Origin: Humibacillus xanthopallidus
GTDB lineage: Bacteria > Actinomycetota > Actinomycetes > Actinomycetales > Dermatophilaceae
NCBI RefSeq assembly: GCF_006717145.1
Contig: NZ_VFQF01000001.1
Coordinates: forward strand, 372,001-436,000
DNA length: 64,000 nt
Reading direction: 5' to 3'
Below, piece after piece: positions 49,780-59,617 of this stretch; position 1 is the first letter of the stretch; every line of letters starts with the position of its first letter. The notes beneath the pieces are model-generated. The model made no database searches, was not told where the DNA came from, and worked only from the letters and a program-made list of their open reading frames with translations. Made by a program: the position numbers and the translations under genes.

Positions 49780-52029
49780 ATGGAGGGTCCAGACATCACG
49801 TTCGCCGAAGCCGTCATCGACAACGGCTCCTTCGGCACCCGCACGGTCCGCTTCGAGACCGGCCGCCTTGCCCGTCAGGCCGGCGGCGCCGTCACGGCGT
49901 ACCTCGACGACGACACGATGCTGTTGTCCACCACGTCCGCCGGCAAGCAGCCGAAGGACCAGTTCGACTTCTTCCCGCTGACGGTCGACGTCGAAGAGCG
50001 CATGTACGCCATCGGCAAGATCCCCGGCAGCTTCTTCCGCCGTGAGGGTCGCCCCTCGACCGAGGCCATCCTCACCTGTCGCCTGATCGACCGGCCGCTG
50101 CGCCCGACCTTCAAGAAGGGTCTGCGCAACGAGGTCCAGGTCGTCATCTCGGTGTTCTCGCTGAACCCCGACCACCAGTACGACGTGCTCGCCATCAACG
50201 CCGCGAGCGCCTCGACGCAGATCTCCGGACTGCCCTTCTCGGGCCCGATCGGTGGCGTGCGTGTCGCGCTCATCGACGGCCAGTGGGTCGCGTTCCCGAA
50301 CTTCTCCGACGCCGAGCGCTCGGTCTTCGACATGGTCGTCGCCGGTCGCGTCGTCACGCACGCCGACGGCAGCGACGACGTCGCGATCATGATGGTCGAG
50401 GCCGAGTCCACCGAGTCGACGTGGGACCTCGTCAAGAACGAGGGCAAGCAGGCTCCGACCGAGCAGGTCGTGGCCGAGGGCCTCGAGGCCAGCAAGAAGT
50501 TCATCAAGCAGCTCTGCGACGCCCAGGCCCAGCTCGCCGCCGCGGCAGCCAAGCCGGTCCAGGACTTCCCCGTCTTCCTCGACTACGAGGACGACGTGTA
50601 TGCCGCCGTCGAGGGCGCCGCTCTCGCCGACACGACCGCTGCGCTGACGATCGCCGGCAAGCAGGAGCGCGAGGACCGCCTCGACGAGATCAAGGCTGCC
50701 GTCAAGGCCGAGCTCGCCGACCAGTTCGAGGGTCGCGACAAGGAGGTCTCGGCTGCCTTCCGCTCGGTGCAGAAGAAGCTGATCCGCCAGCGCATCCTGC
50801 GCGACAAGGTCCGCATCGACGGCCGTGGCCTCGCTGACATCCGCGCCCTCGGCGCCGAGGTCGAGGTCCTGCCGCGCGTGCACGGCTCCGCGATCTTCGA
50901 GCGCGGCGAGACCCAGATCATGGGTGTCACGACGCTCAACATGCTCAAGATGGAGCAGCAGCTCGACACGCTGAGCCCTGTCACGCGCAAGCGCTACATG
51001 CACAACTACAACTTCCCGCCCTACAGCACCGGTGAGACCGGCCGCGTCGGTTCGCCGAAGCGCCGCGAGATCGGTCACGGCGCCCTGGCCGAGCGCGCGC
51101 TCATGCCGGTCCTGCCGACGCGCGAGGAGTTCCCGTACGCCATCCGTCAGGTGTCCGAGGCTCTCGGCTCCAACGGCTCGACGTCGATGGGCTCGGTCTG
51201 CGCCTCGACCCTGTCGCTGCTCAACGCCGGTGTGCCGCTGCGCGCCCCGGTCGCCGGCATCGCCATGGGCCTCGTGTCCGACACGGTCGACGGCGAGACG
51301 CAGTACGCCGCCCTCACCGACATTCTCGGTGCGGAGGACGCCTTCGGCGACATGGACTTCAAGGTCGCCGGCACCAAGGAGTTCGTCACGGCCATCCAGC
51401 TCGACACGAAGCTCGACGGCATCCCCGCCTCGGTCCTCGCCGGCGCGCTGACCCAGGCCCGCGACGCGCGTCTGCACATCCTCGACGTCATGGCCGAGGC
51501 CATCGACGTGCCCGACGAGATGAGCCCCTACGCACCGCGGATCATCACGGTGAAGGTCCCCGTCGACAAGATCGGTGAGGTCATCGGCCCGAAGGGCAAG
51601 ATGATCAACCAGATCCAGGACGACACGGGCGCCGACATCTCGATCGAGGACGACGGCACGGTCTACATCGGTGCGGTCGACGGCCCCTCGGCCGAGGCGG
51701 CTCGCGCGGCGGTCAACGCCATCGCGAACCCGCAGATGCCCGAGGTCGGCGAGCGCTTCCTCGGCACGGTCGTCAAGACGACGACGTTCGGTGCGTTCGT
51801 CTCGCTGCTGCCCGGCAAGGACGGCCTGCTGCACATCTCCGAGGTGCGCAAGCTCGTCGGCGGCAAGCGGATCGACAGCGTCGACGACGTCGTCAAGATC
51901 GGCCAGAAGATCCAGGTGGAGCTCAAGGAGATCGACCCGCGCGGCAAGCTCAGCCTCGCTGCGGTCCTGCCCGAGGGCGACGACAAGGCCGAGGCTGCGG
52001 ACGCGGCCGAGGCTCCTGCCGAGGTCTGA
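49780..52029 (+). CDS. pnp: polyribonucleotide nucleotidyltransferase (PNPase)
   Basis: 749 residues. Two RNase PH-like cores ([20 protein letters not shown]; then [20 protein letters not shown] and [20 protein letters not shown]), a helical linker, then KH ([20 protein letters not shown]) and S1 ([20 protein letters not shown]) domains. It degrades RNA by phosphorolysis from the 3' end and can also synthesise tails or guanosine phosphates in actinobacteria. ATG 49780 is preferred; an in-frame ATG at 49741 would add 13 residues. Ends with a 17-bp terminator. Confidence 0.97.
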   Translation: MEGPDITFAEAVIDNGSFGTRTVRFETGRLARQAGGAVTAYLDDDTMLLSTTSAGKQPKDQFDFFPLTVDVEERMYAIGKIPGSFFRREGRPSTEAILTCRLIDRPLRPTFKKGLRNEVQVVISVFSLNPDHQYDVLAINAASASTQISGLPFSGPIGGVRVALIDGQWVAFPNFSDAERSVFDMVVAGRVVTHADGSDDVAIMMVEAESTESTWDLVKNEGKQAPTEQVVAEGLEASKKFIKQLCDAQAQLAAAAAKPVQDFPVFLDYEDDVYAAVEGAALADTTAALTIAGKQEREDRLDEIKAAVKAELADQFEGRDKEVSAAFRSVQKKLIRQRILRDKVRIDGRGLADIRALGAEVEVLPRVHGSAIFERGETQIMGVTTLNMLKMEQQLDTLSPVTRKRYMHNYNFPPYSTGETGRVGSPKRREIGHGALAERALMPVLPTREEFPYAIRQVSEALGSNGSTSMGSVCASTLSLLNAGVPLRAPVAGIAMGLVSDTVDGETQYAALTDILGAEDAFGDMDFKVAGTKEFVTAIQLDTKLDGIPASVLAGALTQARDARLHILDVMAEAIDVPDEMSPYAPRIITVKVPVDKIGEVIGPKGKMINQIQDDTGADISIEDDGTVYIGAVDGPSAEAARAAVNAIANPQMPEVGERFLGTVVKTTTFGAFVSLLPGKDGLLHISEVRKLVGGKRIDSVDDVVKIGQKIQVELKEIDPRGKLSLAAVLPEGDDKAEAADAAEAPAEV

Positions 52030-52049
52030 TCCGTCCGGATCGTTCGTGA

Positions 52050-52088
52050 GAGCGGCCCGCCACCCCACACCGGGGTGGCGGGCCGCTC
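52050..52088 (+). terminator. pnp terminator
   Basis: GAGCGGCCCGCCACCCC pairs exactly with GGGGTGGCGGGCCGCTC around a 5-nt loop (17 bp). It also faces the convergent CtaG gene. Confidence 0.92.
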
Positions 52089-52124
52089 CGCGTTGGTCGG
52101 GGGTCGGCGCGGGATGTCTAGGGA

Positions 52125-53153
52125 TCAGTCACGCTGGCGGAAGCGCCCGGCCATTCGTGGGTCCTGCTCCCACCACAGCACCGAGTTCGCGACCGGCGGC
52201 GCGGGCTCGCCCACGGCCGGGGCCGCAGTCTGCACGGTGCCCGGTGCCGCTGCAGGTGCCGCCGCAGGGGCCACTCCCGGTGCTGCTGCCGTCAGCGCCT
52301 CGTCGTCGAGGCGTGCGTCAACCTCTCGCGCGTCACGCTCGTCGCTGCGGATCCACTCGACGAAGACCGCCCCGATGACGGGCAGCCCGACCGCCTCGGC
52401 GACGGCGAGCATGGCGCCCCCACCCAGGCGCTGGTCCATGAGCGGAGTGAGGCCGCTGGCACCCGAGGCGAAACCGGGGAACGACGGCACGAGCAGGACG
52501 CTCGAGGTCATGACGACGATGCCGGGGACCGCGTCGAGCAGACCGTCGATGAAGGCGAGGAAGGTGCGCACGGGCGGCGTGGCCCAGCGTGGGAGCAGCT
52601 CCTCGGTGAGCAGCGGCAGGACGAAGAGCAGCCCGCTGCCGAGCAGCACGACGTAGAGCACTACCGCGGACGTAGGGGAGACCATCGTCTGGGCGAACCA
52701 CGGCGTCAGCATGACGAGCAGGACCGTGCCGACCGCCAGGCCGGAGCCGACCGCGGGGAAGGTCAGCACGCGGGCGACGCGGCCCTCGACGAGGCGGAGC
52801 AGGAGGGGCGTCCGCTCCCCGCCGGCAGCCCGGCTCCGGGCTCGGACGAGGCCGACGGGGTCACCGAGCGCGAGACCCACCGGAGTGAGCGACGCGAGCA
52901 CTCCCACCTGGAGGCAGGCGATCCAGAAGACCTCGGTGCGGTGGACCGCGAGGGGCCCGCACACGGCATACGCCAGCGAGCCGACGCCGGCCAGGAGGAA
53001 GAGCGCCGGCCGACGCCACGGCCACGGCACCCCGGACGCGCGGGCGCGGAGGACCGCCACGGCATACGGCACCGTGACGACCCCGACGAGCGCCAGGCCG
53101 GCGGGGGAGGCGGTCCAGTCGGCGAGGAGGGAGGAGGGCGTCAGGACGGGCAC
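52125..53153 (-). CDS. CtaG-type cytochrome c oxidase assembly membrane protein
   Basis: 342 residues with about seven membrane helices (WPWRRPALFLLAGVGSLAYA, VFWIACLQVGVLASLTPVG, LVVMLTPWFA-type helix, YVVLLGSGLLFVLPLL). The order matches the CtaG/Caa3 assembly family, which helps insert copper into cytochrome oxidase. A Pro/Ala-rich cytoplasmic tail of about 50 residues follows. GTG 53153 is the likeliest start, with weak ribosome-binding signal. Third gene after a deacetylase-like and a beta-propeller lipoprotein, suggesting an envelope copper or cytochrome module. Confidence 0.75.
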   Translation of the reverse strand: MPVLTPSSLLADWTASPAGLALVGVVTVPYAVAVLRARASGVPWPWRRPALFLLAGVGSLAYAVCGPLAVHRTEVFWIACLQVGVLASLTPVGLALGDPVGLVRARSRAAGGERTPLLLRLVEGRVARVLTFPAVGSGLAVGTVLLVMLTPWFAQTMVSPTSAVVLYVVLLGSGLLFVLPLLTEELLPRWATPPVRTFLAFIDGLLDAVPGIVVMTSSVLLVPSFPGFASGASGLTPLMDQRLGGGAMLAVAEAVGLPVIGAVFVEWIRSDERDAREVDARLDDEALTAAAPGVAPAAAPAAAPGTVQTAAPAVGEPAPPVANSVLWWEQDPRMAGRFRQRD

Positions 53154-53214
53154 GCCCGGAATGGTGACGCCGGAGCCTGACAGCGCGGTGGGAGCGACCG
53201 GCGGGTGCCGCCCG

Positions 53215-54492
53215 TCATCGCATGTTGCCGGTGTGCCCGAGCGAGAAGCGCCCCGGTTGCGGCCAGACGAGCAGGCCGTGCGGCCCGGCGTCGGTGTGGA
53301 TCCGGGCGATGAGGCGACCGGAGCCCGTGTCGATGACATAGACCGCCGCGCTGTAGCGGCCCGAGAGCCACAGCTGCGACCCGTCGGACGTGACGCCCCC
53401 CATGTCGGGAGTGGCGTGACCCGGCAGGTGCCAGGTGGTCTCCGGGCGGTCGGTGGCCGCGTCGAAGACGGTGATCGTGCCCGCGTCGCGGTTGGACACG
53501 AAGATCCGCTTCGCGTCCCTCGCGGGGTAGATGCCGTGGGCACCCTTGCCGGTCGGTACGAAGTGGTCGTAGGTGAGGGTCTTCGCGTCGATGAACCACA
53601 CCCCGTTGCGCAGCATGTCGGCGACCATGAACCACCGCCCGTCCGGAGTGAGCCGGACGTCCTGCGGCATCGAGGAGGCTCCCCGGGCGAGACCGCGGCG
53701 CGGGCCAGTCATCGCCATCGCCATCGTGGGAACCGTTGCTCCCGGCGTCCGGATCGCGTTGAGGTCGAGCACCTTAAGCACCCGGGTCGCGCCGGCGTCG
53801 ACGACGAGGAGGCGGCCGTTGAACTCGCAGCTGGCGACGAAGGTGCGCAGGTCGGCGGTGAAGTCGGCATGGTTGACGCCGGCGCACTCGGGCACGGAGA
53901 GCGAGCGCACGCGGTGCAGCGTGTGGGCGTCGAGCACGTCGATGGCGCGGAACCGCGACGCCATGACGAGTGCGAACCGCCCGTCGGGGGTGAAGTAGAG
54001 GTTGTAGGGGTCGCGGACCGGCACGGGCGTGCCGACGGCTCCCGTCGCGGGGTCGATCGGTGTCAGCGCGTTGCCCTTGTCGGAGTTCACCCAGAGGCGC
54101 CTCAGGTCCCACGCCGGCACGACGTGCTCCGGCGAGGCGGGCACCCGGACCCGCTTGACCACGTTGTGGGTCGTCGGGTCGATGACCTCGAGCGTGCCCG
54201 CGACCTGGTTCGGCACGTAGACGAGCGGCTTGGCGTGCAGAGCGGCGCCGGTGAGCAGACCCGCTCCGGTGTGCGCATACGCCGAGGCGGTGCCCCCCGC
54301 GGTGCTGCCCGCAGCTGCCATCGACCCGGTGCTTGGGCTCGGCGCTGGTGCGGACGAGGCTGCGCCGTTCGCGGCGGTCTCAGGCCCTGCCACCGACATC
54401 GGGCTCGAGCAGGCGCCGACGGAGAGGGCGACGAGACCTGCGAGGCAGGCCGTCGCCACCGACCCGAGCCAGCGCCCGTGCAGCCGGATCAC
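53215..54492 (-). CDS. YVTN-type beta-propeller lipoprotein
   Basis: 425 residues. Signal peptide with lipobox LSVGACSS (Cys28). After a Ser/Ala/Gly linker, repeated four-stranded blades: LVYVPNQVAGTLEVIDPTTH, YNLYFTPDGRFALVMASRFR, DVRLTPDGRWFMVADMLRNG, IFVSNRDAGTITVFDAATD and SGRYSAAVYVIDTGSGRLIA. Such proteins are extracytoplasmic and bind proteins or metals; some act in copper or cytochrome assembly. GTG 54492 overlaps the stop of the upstream deacetylase-like gene (GTGA). Confidence 0.82.
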   Translation of the reverse strand: MIRLHGRWLGSVATACLAGLVALSVGACSSPMSVAGPETAANGAASSAPAPSPSTGSMAAAGSTAGGTASAYAHTGAGLLTGAALHAKPLVYVPNQVAGTLEVIDPTTHNVVKRVRVPASPEHVVPAWDLRRLWVNSDKGNALTPIDPATGAVGTPVPVRDPYNLYFTPDGRFALVMASRFRAIDVLDAHTLHRVRSLSVPECAGVNHADFTADLRTFVASCEFNGRLLVVDAGATRVLKVLDLNAIRTPGATVPTMAMAMTGPRRGLARGASSMPQDVRLTPDGRWFMVADMLRNGVWFIDAKTLTYDHFVPTGKGAHGIYPARDAKRIFVSNRDAGTITVFDAATDRPETTWHLPGHATPDMGGVTSDGSQLWLSGRYSAAVYVIDTGSGRLIARIHTDAGPHGLLVWPQPGRFSLGHTGNMR

Positions 54493-55454
54493 GCGAGCAG
54501 CCTGGTGACGGTGACCGGCTGGAGCGAGCGGGAGGCGAGCCCGGCGAGGATCGACGGCAGCGCCGTGATCGTGCCGGGGTGGCCGAGGTGCAGGCTGACG
54601 ATCGACCCGGCGCGAACCGCCGCCAGCGTGCGCGACACGACGACGGCCGAGCCGGGGTCCTGGTAGTCGGCCGGATCGACGTCGAACGAGATGCAGCGGG
54701 CATACCCGCTCGCTCGGGCTGCCGTGCGGATCGCCGCCGTCGAGCTGGGCGTGCCGGACGGCCGGAAGAGGTAGGGAGACGACCCGTCGATCGCGGCGAC
54801 CGCCGTTGCGCCACGGGCGATCTCGGTGTGTGCCGCGGCCTCGGACAGTCGGGGCATGGTCTGGTGCGACCACGTGTGGTTGCCGAGGTCGTGACCGGCC
54901 GCGACGATCGCCCGTCCGAGGTCCCGGTTCGCCGAGAGCCAGGTGCCGACCGCGAAGACGGTCATGTGAGCGCCGTGGTCGGCGAGGATCGACAGGGCTC
55001 TCCTGGTGAGAGCCGGGTCGCCGGCGCCGTGGAAGGTGAGGGCGACGGCCGGGGTCGACGACGCTCCCCGGCGCACGTCGGGCCCGGGGGTGCGCAGGAG
55101 GGCAGGCACCGTCTGCGCCCCGCCGGAGCCCGCGGCGGTTGACGTGGGGCGCGCAGCCGGAGCGGAGGATGGAGGGGGCGCCGTGCCGGAGCCCGCGGGT
55201 GCGCTGGGCGTGCCGGGAGCGCCGGAGGCGTTGGCGGCATCGGACCCAGTCGGGCTGCTCGTGGAGCAGGCGGCGGCGCCGAGGCCGACAACGACCGCGA
55301 GCCCTCCGCTCAGCAGGGCACGTCTGCCGACGTCGGAGCCCTGGTCGAGTGCCCTGTCGGGCCGGTCGTCACGCTGGTCTGCGGGCTGGCCGCCAGGATG
55401 GTCTTCGGGCCGGTTGCCGGGCTGGTCTTCGGGCTGGTGTTCGGACAGGAGCAC
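54489..55454 (-). CDS. polysaccharide-deacetylase-like lipoprotein with altered catalytic motif
   Basis: 321 residues. A Pro/Glu/Asp-rich N-terminal cytoplasmic segment with repeats (about 5-38) precedes a Tat-like signal (Arg44-Arg45) and lipobox GAAAC (Cys63). The NodB domain begins near 135. Motif 1, normally T-F-D-D-G, is TFHGAGD (140-146), so the catalytic base pair is changed. Motif 2 N192-H-T-W-S-H197 keeps the zinc-binding His pair. YLFRPSGTPSS and CISFDVDPADY match later motifs. Activity is uncertain; it may bind or act on surface glycans. GTG start. Confidence 0.78.
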   Translation of the reverse strand: MLLSEHQPEDQPGNRPEDHPGGQPADQRDDRPDRALDQGSDVGRRALLSGGLAVVVGLGAAACSTSSPTGSDAANASGAPGTPSAPAGSGTAPPPSSAPAARPTSTAAGSGGAQTVPALLRTPGPDVRRGASSTPAVALTFHGAGDPALTRRALSILADHGAHMTVFAVGTWLSANRDLGRAIVAAGHDLGNHTWSHQTMPRLSEAAAHTEIARGATAVAAIDGSSPYLFRPSGTPSSTAAIRTAARASGYARCISFDVDPADYQDPGSAVVVSRTLAAVRAGSIVSLHLGHPGTITALPSILAGLASRSLQPVTVTRLLA

Positions 55455-55534
55455 CGCGTGATTGTGCTGGCGCCACCTGCACGCCGGCTGGTACCCAGCC
55501 CCGAGCCCACTGAGCCGGGCACCCCTGCGCTCGC

Positions 55535-55540
55535 TAGGCT
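55535..55540 (+). promoter_or_regulatory. -10 box of dapB
   Basis: TAGGCT ends 7 nt before GTG 55548. A GGCTGG-TAC-CCAGCC dyad (55486-55500) lies between this gene and the divergent deacetylase-like gene and could be an operator. Confidence 0.5.
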
Positions 55541-55547
55541 GACCCGC

Positions 55548-56336
55548 GTGAGCGACACGACACGGCGGCCGTCCCGAGACATCGCTGTCGCCGTGATCGG
55601 CGCGAGCGGACGCATGGGGTCGGAAGCGGTTCGTGCCGTCGAGTCGGCCGAGGGCCTCGTGCTCGTGGGGGCCTACGGTTCCGGTGACGACCTCGGCGAC
55701 CTCGCCGGCGCCGACGTCGCCGTCGAGCTGACCGTACCGACGGCCTCACCCGCCAACGTCGCGCACTGCGTCGAGCGTGGGGTGCACGTCGTCGTCGGCA
55801 CGACCGGCTGGGACGACGCCCGGCTCGAGACCCTGCGTGGCCAGCTCGCCGAGGCGGCCCCTGCGAGCAGCGGTGCGGGTGTCGGCGTGCTCATCGCCCC
55901 CAACTTCGCCATCGGGGCGCTGCTCATGATGGCCTTCGCCGCGAAGGCCGCTCCGTTCTTCGAGTCTGTCGAGGTCATCGAGCTGCACCACCCGGCCAAG
56001 GTCGACGCGCCCTCCGGCACCGCGGCGCGCACTGCCGAGATGATCGCCCGGGCGCGCGCGGACGCCGGCACCCCGGCGGCGCCCGACGCGACGACCCACG
56101 ACCCCGACGGTGCGCGCGGGGCCCGGGTGCACGGCATACCGGTGCACTCGGTGCGGCTGCGCGGCCTCACCGCCCACCAGGAGGTGCTGCTCGGCAACGC
56201 GGGGGAGCAGCTGACGCTGCGCCACGACTCGTTCGACCGCGGATCCTTCATGCCGGGCGTCATCGCAGCCGTGCGGTCGGTCGCCGACCACCCCGGCCTC
56301 ACCGTCGGCCTCGAGCACTACCTCGGCCTGACCTGA
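55548..56336 (+). CDS. dapB: 4-hydroxy-tetrahydrodipicolinate reductase
   Basis: 262 residues. NAD(P)-binding AVAVIGASGRMGSEAV, the T-T-G motif in VVVGTTGWDD and the catalytic EVIELHHPAKVDAPSGTA (H-H-x3-K). Catalyses the second committed step of lysine/diaminopimelate synthesis. Leaderless start after TAGGCT. The peptidase often found between pnp and dapB in actinobacteria is absent. Confidence 0.96.
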   Translation: MSDTTRRPSRDIAVAVIGASGRMGSEAVRAVESAEGLVLVGAYGSGDDLGDLAGADVAVELTVPTASPANVAHCVERGVHVVVGTTGWDDARLETLRGQLAEAAPASSGAGVGVLIAPNFAIGALLMMAFAAKAAPFFESVEVIELHHPAKVDAPSGTAARTAEMIARARADAGTPAAPDATTHDPDGARGARVHGIPVHSVRLRGLTAHQEVLLGNAGEQLTLRHDSFDRGSFMPGVIAAVRSVADHPGLTVGLEHYLGLT

Positions 56337-56364
56337 GCTGCTCCGCCTGCCCTCGTGGGCCGGG

Positions 56365-56679
56365 TCAGCCCCAGCCGAGGGCTCGGAGGGCAGCCGCGGT
56401 GGCCGCTCCGAGGACGACGACGAGGAGGAAGGGCGCGCGCAGCAGGAGCGCCACGACGGCCACGCCGACGGCGGCGAGCCGGGCGTCGACGACGAGCGTG
56501 CCCTGCGGGCCGCCGAACGTCTGGGTGGCGACGAGCGCGGCAAGCATCGCGACGGGGATGGCAGCCGTGACGCGCCGGGCTCGCGGGTGCGAGAGGGCGC
56601 TCTCGGGAACGAGGTAGCCGGCGAGCTTGAGCGCGAAGGCGACCAGCGCCGCCACGACGACGGCGACCCACAGGGTCAT
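56365..56679 (-). CDS. azlD: branched-chain amino acid exporter small subunit AzlD
   Basis: 104 residues with four membrane helices and the AzlD pattern: VAVVVAALVAFALKLAGYLV, then RARRVTAAIPVAMLAALV, TLVVDARLAAVGVAVVALLL. With AzlC it forms a two-component exporter of branched-chain amino acids or analogues. The ATG overlaps the azlC stop (ATGA). Confidence 0.88.
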   Translation of the reverse strand: MTLWVAVVVAALVAFALKLAGYLVPESALSHPRARRVTAAIPVAMLAALVATQTFGGPQGTLVVDARLAAVGVAVVALLLRAPFLLVVVLGAATAAALRALGWG

Positions 56680-57464
56680 CGGCGCCTCCCCGCGATGAGG
56701 GCGGCGAGAGCCGCCAGCACGACAGGTATGCCGGCCGGTAGCGCGGGAAGCAGCACCACCGCGATCACTGCCCCGACGACCGCGATCGCAACGGTCTCGC
56801 GGTCGCGCAGTCGGGGCCACAGCAACGCCGTGAAGGCCGCGCACGCCGCGGCGTCGAGGCCGTAGGTGCGAGGGTCGCCGAAAGCGTCGCCGACGAGCGC
56901 TCCGAGGAGGGTGGCGAGGTTCCACAGCACGAAGACGCCGACTCCCGTCACCCAGAAGCCGAGCCGCGACGCGCGTGGATCGCCTTGTGTCACAGAGACG
57001 GCCGTCGACTCGTCGATCGTGAGATGGGCGGCGGCTGCCCGGCGCCAGCCGTGCACCCGGAGGACCCGGCGCAGCTCCAGGCCGTAGAGGCCGTTGCGCA
57101 CGCCGAGCATCGACGACGCGGCGATGGCGGCAGGTGCGGCCGCCACCCCGCCGCTGCCGATGATGCCGACGAAGGCGAAGTGCGAGCCTCCGGTGAACAT
57201 CACGAGCGACAGGACGCACGCCTGCCAGACCGACAGGCCGGCCGTCACGGAGAGCGCTCCGACGCTGACACCGTAGGCGCCTGTCGCCAGGGCGACGGAC
57301 AGTCCCTGGCGCAGGACCAGGCGGCGCTCGCCGGGGTCCAGCGGGCCGGGCTGGTGATCGTCGCCAAGCCGTGGGGCGGGTGCCTCCGCGGAGTCCTCGA
57401 CGGGCCGCACCTCGCACCCCTGCGCCGAGCGCTCGGACCGCTCGGACCGCTCGGACCGGTTCAC
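56676..57464 (-). CDS. azlC: branched-chain amino acid exporter large subunit AzlC
   Basis: 262 residues. After a Ser/Arg/Glu-rich N-terminus (SERSERSER, from a 9-bp DNA repeat), helices follow AzlC order: GLSVALATGAYGVSVGALSV, ACVLSLVMFTGGSHFAFVGI, GVRNGLYGLELRRVL. Large subunit of the AzlCD exporter. GTG 57464 overlaps the stop of the preceding GNAT gene and has GGAGG upstream. Confidence 0.88.
   Translation of the reverse strand: MNRSERSERSERSAQGCEVRPVEDSAEAPAPRLGDDHQPGPLDPGERRLVLRQGLSVALATGAYGVSVGALSVTAGLSVWQACVLSLVMFTGGSHFAFVGIIGSGGVAAAPAAIAASSMLGVRNGLYGLELRRVLRVHGWRRAAAAHLTIDESTAVSVTQGDPRASRLGFWVTGVGVFVLWNLATLLGALVGDAFGDPRTYGLDAAACAAFTALLWPRLRDRETVAIAVVGAVIAVVLLPALPAGIPVVLAALAALIAGRRR
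57431..57458. repeat. 9-bp tandem repeat in the azlC 5' end
   Basis: GCTCGGACC is repeated three times in a row and encodes Ser-Glu-Arg repeats on the minus strand. Copy number changes would keep frame. Confidence 0.75.
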
Positions 57465-58105
57465 TCCGCCTCCGGAGCGAGGCCGGCCGACAGGCGCACC
57501 TCCCGCGCCGTCGTGCCCTCGGCGTCGACGACCCGCTCGCGGTGCGCACCGTCGGTCTCGAGGCCGGCCGCGGTGAGGAAGGCCCGGGTGTGGTCGTCCG
57601 TCGCGAGCACCCAGGCGGCGAGCACGTGGCGGTCGCGTCCCCGGGCCGTGTCGACAGCAGCGTGGAGCAGCCGCGAGCCGTGCCCCTGCCGGCGCGCCTC
57701 GGGGTGCACCGCGAGCACGAGCAGCTCGGCGGTCTCCTCGCCGTCCGGGTCGGACGACGGGCCGACCGCTGCCAGGCCGACGACCTGCTCGCCGGCACAC
57801 GCGACGAGGAGCAGGTGGTCGCGCGACGGCGCGTTCGTCAGCGACTCGCGCCAGGCGCTGGTGAAGACCCGGGGCTCGAACCGCGCGAGGACCTCGTCAC
57901 GCAGCGTGCCGGCATACGCCTCGCGGTAGACGACGGCCTGCACGAGACCGACGGCGGGGGCGTCGGAGACCCGGGCGACGCGCACGCTCGCGTCGGCGAC
58001 GGGCCCGCGCTCCGACCCGTGGTCGTGCGAGTGCCCGTGCTCGTGCCCGTGCCCGTGCTCGTGGGAGTGGTCCTGCGGAGGCGGTGTCTGCTCGTCGTGT
58101 GCCAC
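57461..58105 (-). CDS. GNAT-family acetyltransferase with a His-rich N-terminus
   Basis: 214 residues. Residues 13-29 alternate His with Ser, Glu, Gly or Asp (nine His), a metal-binding type of sequence. A GNAT domain follows: [19 protein letters not shown], then [20 protein letters not shown] with the acetyl-CoA loop R-R-x-G-x-G, and [19 protein letters not shown]. Acceptor unknown. First gene of a GNAT-azlC-azlD unit; a link to metal or amino acid export is speculative. GTG start. It is divergent from paaA. Confidence 0.8.
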   Translation of the reverse strand: MAHDEQTPPPQDHSHEHGHGHEHGHSHDHGSERGPVADASVRVARVSDAPAVGLVQAVVYREAYAGTLRDEVLARFEPRVFTSAWRESLTNAPSRDHLLLVACAGEQVVGLAAVGPSSDPDGEETAELLVLAVHPEARRQGHGSRLLHAAVDTARGRDRHVLAAWVLATDDHTRAFLTAAGLETDGAHRERVVDAEGTTAREVRLSAGLAPEAE

Positions 58106-58175
58106 CCCGGCATCCTCTCAGGCAGCCGCGGCTCGCTCGTCAGCCGCGGTCCCCGGACGCCACGCGCCCCCGGCT

Positions 58176-58205
58176 TTGGACGCGGACGGGCCGGTCTCGC
58201 ATACT
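58176..58205 (+). promoter_or_regulatory. promoter of the paaABCDE operon
   Basis: TTGGAC (58176-58181), 18 nt, CATACT (58200-58205), then 6 nt to the paaA ATG. The best complete -35/-10 pair seen in the window; the transcript should be leaderless. Confidence 0.6.
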
Positions 58206-58211
58206 GGACGC

Positions 58212-59267
58212 ATGTATGGCAATGACGTCATCGACCCGAACGTGCCGCTCAACGCGGCCGAGACCGCCGCCTACGACGAGGCGGCCGCGCACGTCGAGGG
58301 GCGGGCGGTCGGCGAGGCGTCCGCGGAGGGCTTCGACGCCCTCATCGCGGCCGACCAGCGCATAGAGCCGCGCGACGCGATGCCGGACAAGTACCGCGAG
58401 ACCCTCATCCGGCAGATCGCCCAGCACGCGCACTCCGAGATCATCGGCATGCAGCCCGAGGGCAACTGGATCACCCGGGCACCGTCGTTGCGCCGCAAGG
58501 CGATCCTCATCGCGAAGGTGCAGGACGAGGCGGGCCACGGGCTCTACCTCTACAGCGCCGCCGAGACCCTCGGCGTCGACCGCGCCGAGCTGCTCGACCG
58601 GCTGCACGACGGCAAGCAGAAGTACTCCTCGATCTTCAACTACCCGACGCTGACGTGGGCCGACAACGGCGCCATCGGCTGGCTTGTCGACGGCGCGGCG
58701 ATCATGAACCAGGTGCCGCTCTGCCGCTGCTCCTACGGCCCGTACGCGCGCGCCATGATCCGGGTCTGCAAGGAGGAGAGCTTCCACCAGCGGCAGGGCT
58801 TCGAGATCCTCTGGACCCTGATGCGCGGCACCGAGGCCCAGCGGGCGATGGCCCAGGACGCCGCCAACCGGTGGTGGTGGCCGGCGCTCGCGATGTTCGG
58901 CCCACCCGACACCGGCGAGGCTGCCAAGGGGGGTGGCCACACGGAGCAGTCGATGGCCTGGGGCATCAAGCGGTTCGCCAACGACGACCTGCGCCAGAAG
59001 TTCGTCGACATGATGGTGCCGCAGGCCGACAAGCTCGGCATCGTGCTGCCCGACCCCGACCTGCGCTGGAACGAGGAGCGCGGGCACTACGACTTCGGCG
59101 ACATCGACTGGGGCGAGTTCTGGCGCGTGCTGCGTGGCGACGGACCCTGCAACGCCGAGCGCATCGAGCACCGCCGCAGCGCCCACGCGGAGGGCGCGTG
59201 GGTGCGTGAGGCAGCCACCGCGTATGCCGCCAAGCAGGCTTCCCGACGTCAGGAGAGTGCCGCGTGA
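58212..59267 (+). CDS. paaA: phenylacetyl-CoA epoxidase catalytic subunit PaaA
   Basis: 351 residues. Ferritin-like diiron protein with [15 protein letters not shown] (E-x2-H) and [15 protein letters not shown] (second E-x2-H pair), the PaaA hallmarks. [20 protein letters not shown] lies between. PaaA uses O2 to epoxidise the ring of phenylacetyl-CoA in a complex with PaaB, PaaC and the reductase PaaE. ATG 58212 is 6 nt from the -10 box. First gene of paaABCDE with 4-nt overlaps. No paaK, paaG, paaZ or regulator gene is in this window. Confidence 0.97.
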   Translation: MYGNDVIDPNVPLNAAETAAYDEAAAHVEGRAVGEASAEGFDALIAADQRIEPRDAMPDKYRETLIRQIAQHAHSEIIGMQPEGNWITRAPSLRRKAILIAKVQDEAGHGLYLYSAAETLGVDRAELLDRLHDGKQKYSSIFNYPTLTWADNGAIGWLVDGAAIMNQVPLCRCSYGPYARAMIRVCKEESFHQRQGFEILWTLMRGTEAQRAMAQDAANRWWWPALAMFGPPDTGEAAKGGGHTEQSMAWGIKRFANDDLRQKFVDMMVPQADKLGIVLPDPDLRWNEERGHYDFGDIDWGEFWRVLRGDGPCNAERIEHRRSAHAEGAWVREAATAYAAKQASRRQESAA

Positions 59268-59617
59268 GCGGAGCGCAGACCCCGCCCACCGAGCAGGCCG
59301 CCGGGACGGCGGCGGACAGCCCCCCGGTGGCGCCCGAGCGGAGCTGGCCCCTGTGGGAGGTCTTCGTGCGTGGCAAGCGTGGCCTCTCGCACGTGCACGC
59401 CGGGTCGCTCCACGCACCTGACGCGGCGTTCGCCCTGCGCAACGCACGCGACGTCTACACGCGTCGTCAGGAGGGCGTCTCGATCTGGGTCGTCCGCGCC
59501 GATGACATCACGGCGAGCAGCCCCGACGAGAAGGACTCGTTCTTCGACCCGGCGGCCGACAAGATCTACCGCCACCCGACCTTCTACGACGTGCCCGACG
59601 ACGTCGAGTACCTGTGA
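59264..59617 (+). CDS. paaB: phenylacetyl-CoA epoxidase subunit PaaB
   Basis: 117 residues. [40 protein letters not shown] and the [12 protein letters not shown] block identify PaaB. It bridges PaaA-PaaC heterodimers; no catalytic residues. GTG overlaps the paaA stop. An Ala/Pro-rich N-terminus of about 25 residues is an addition to the core. Confidence 0.95.
   Translation: MSGAQTPPTEQAAGTAADSPPVAPERSWPLWEVFVRGKRGLSHVHAGSLHAPDAAFALRNARDVYTRRQEGVSIWVVRADDITASSPDEKDSFFDPAADKIYRHPTFYDVPDDVEYL

Noticed and set aside
49594-52068. 824-codon open frame opposite rpsO-pnp
   Set aside because: Covers rpsO end, terminator and pnp; no family and antisense composition.
52125-53543. 472-codon frame as a longer CtaG
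   Set aside because: The first 130 codons lie antiphase inside the beta-propeller gene; CtaG similarity begins near 53153.
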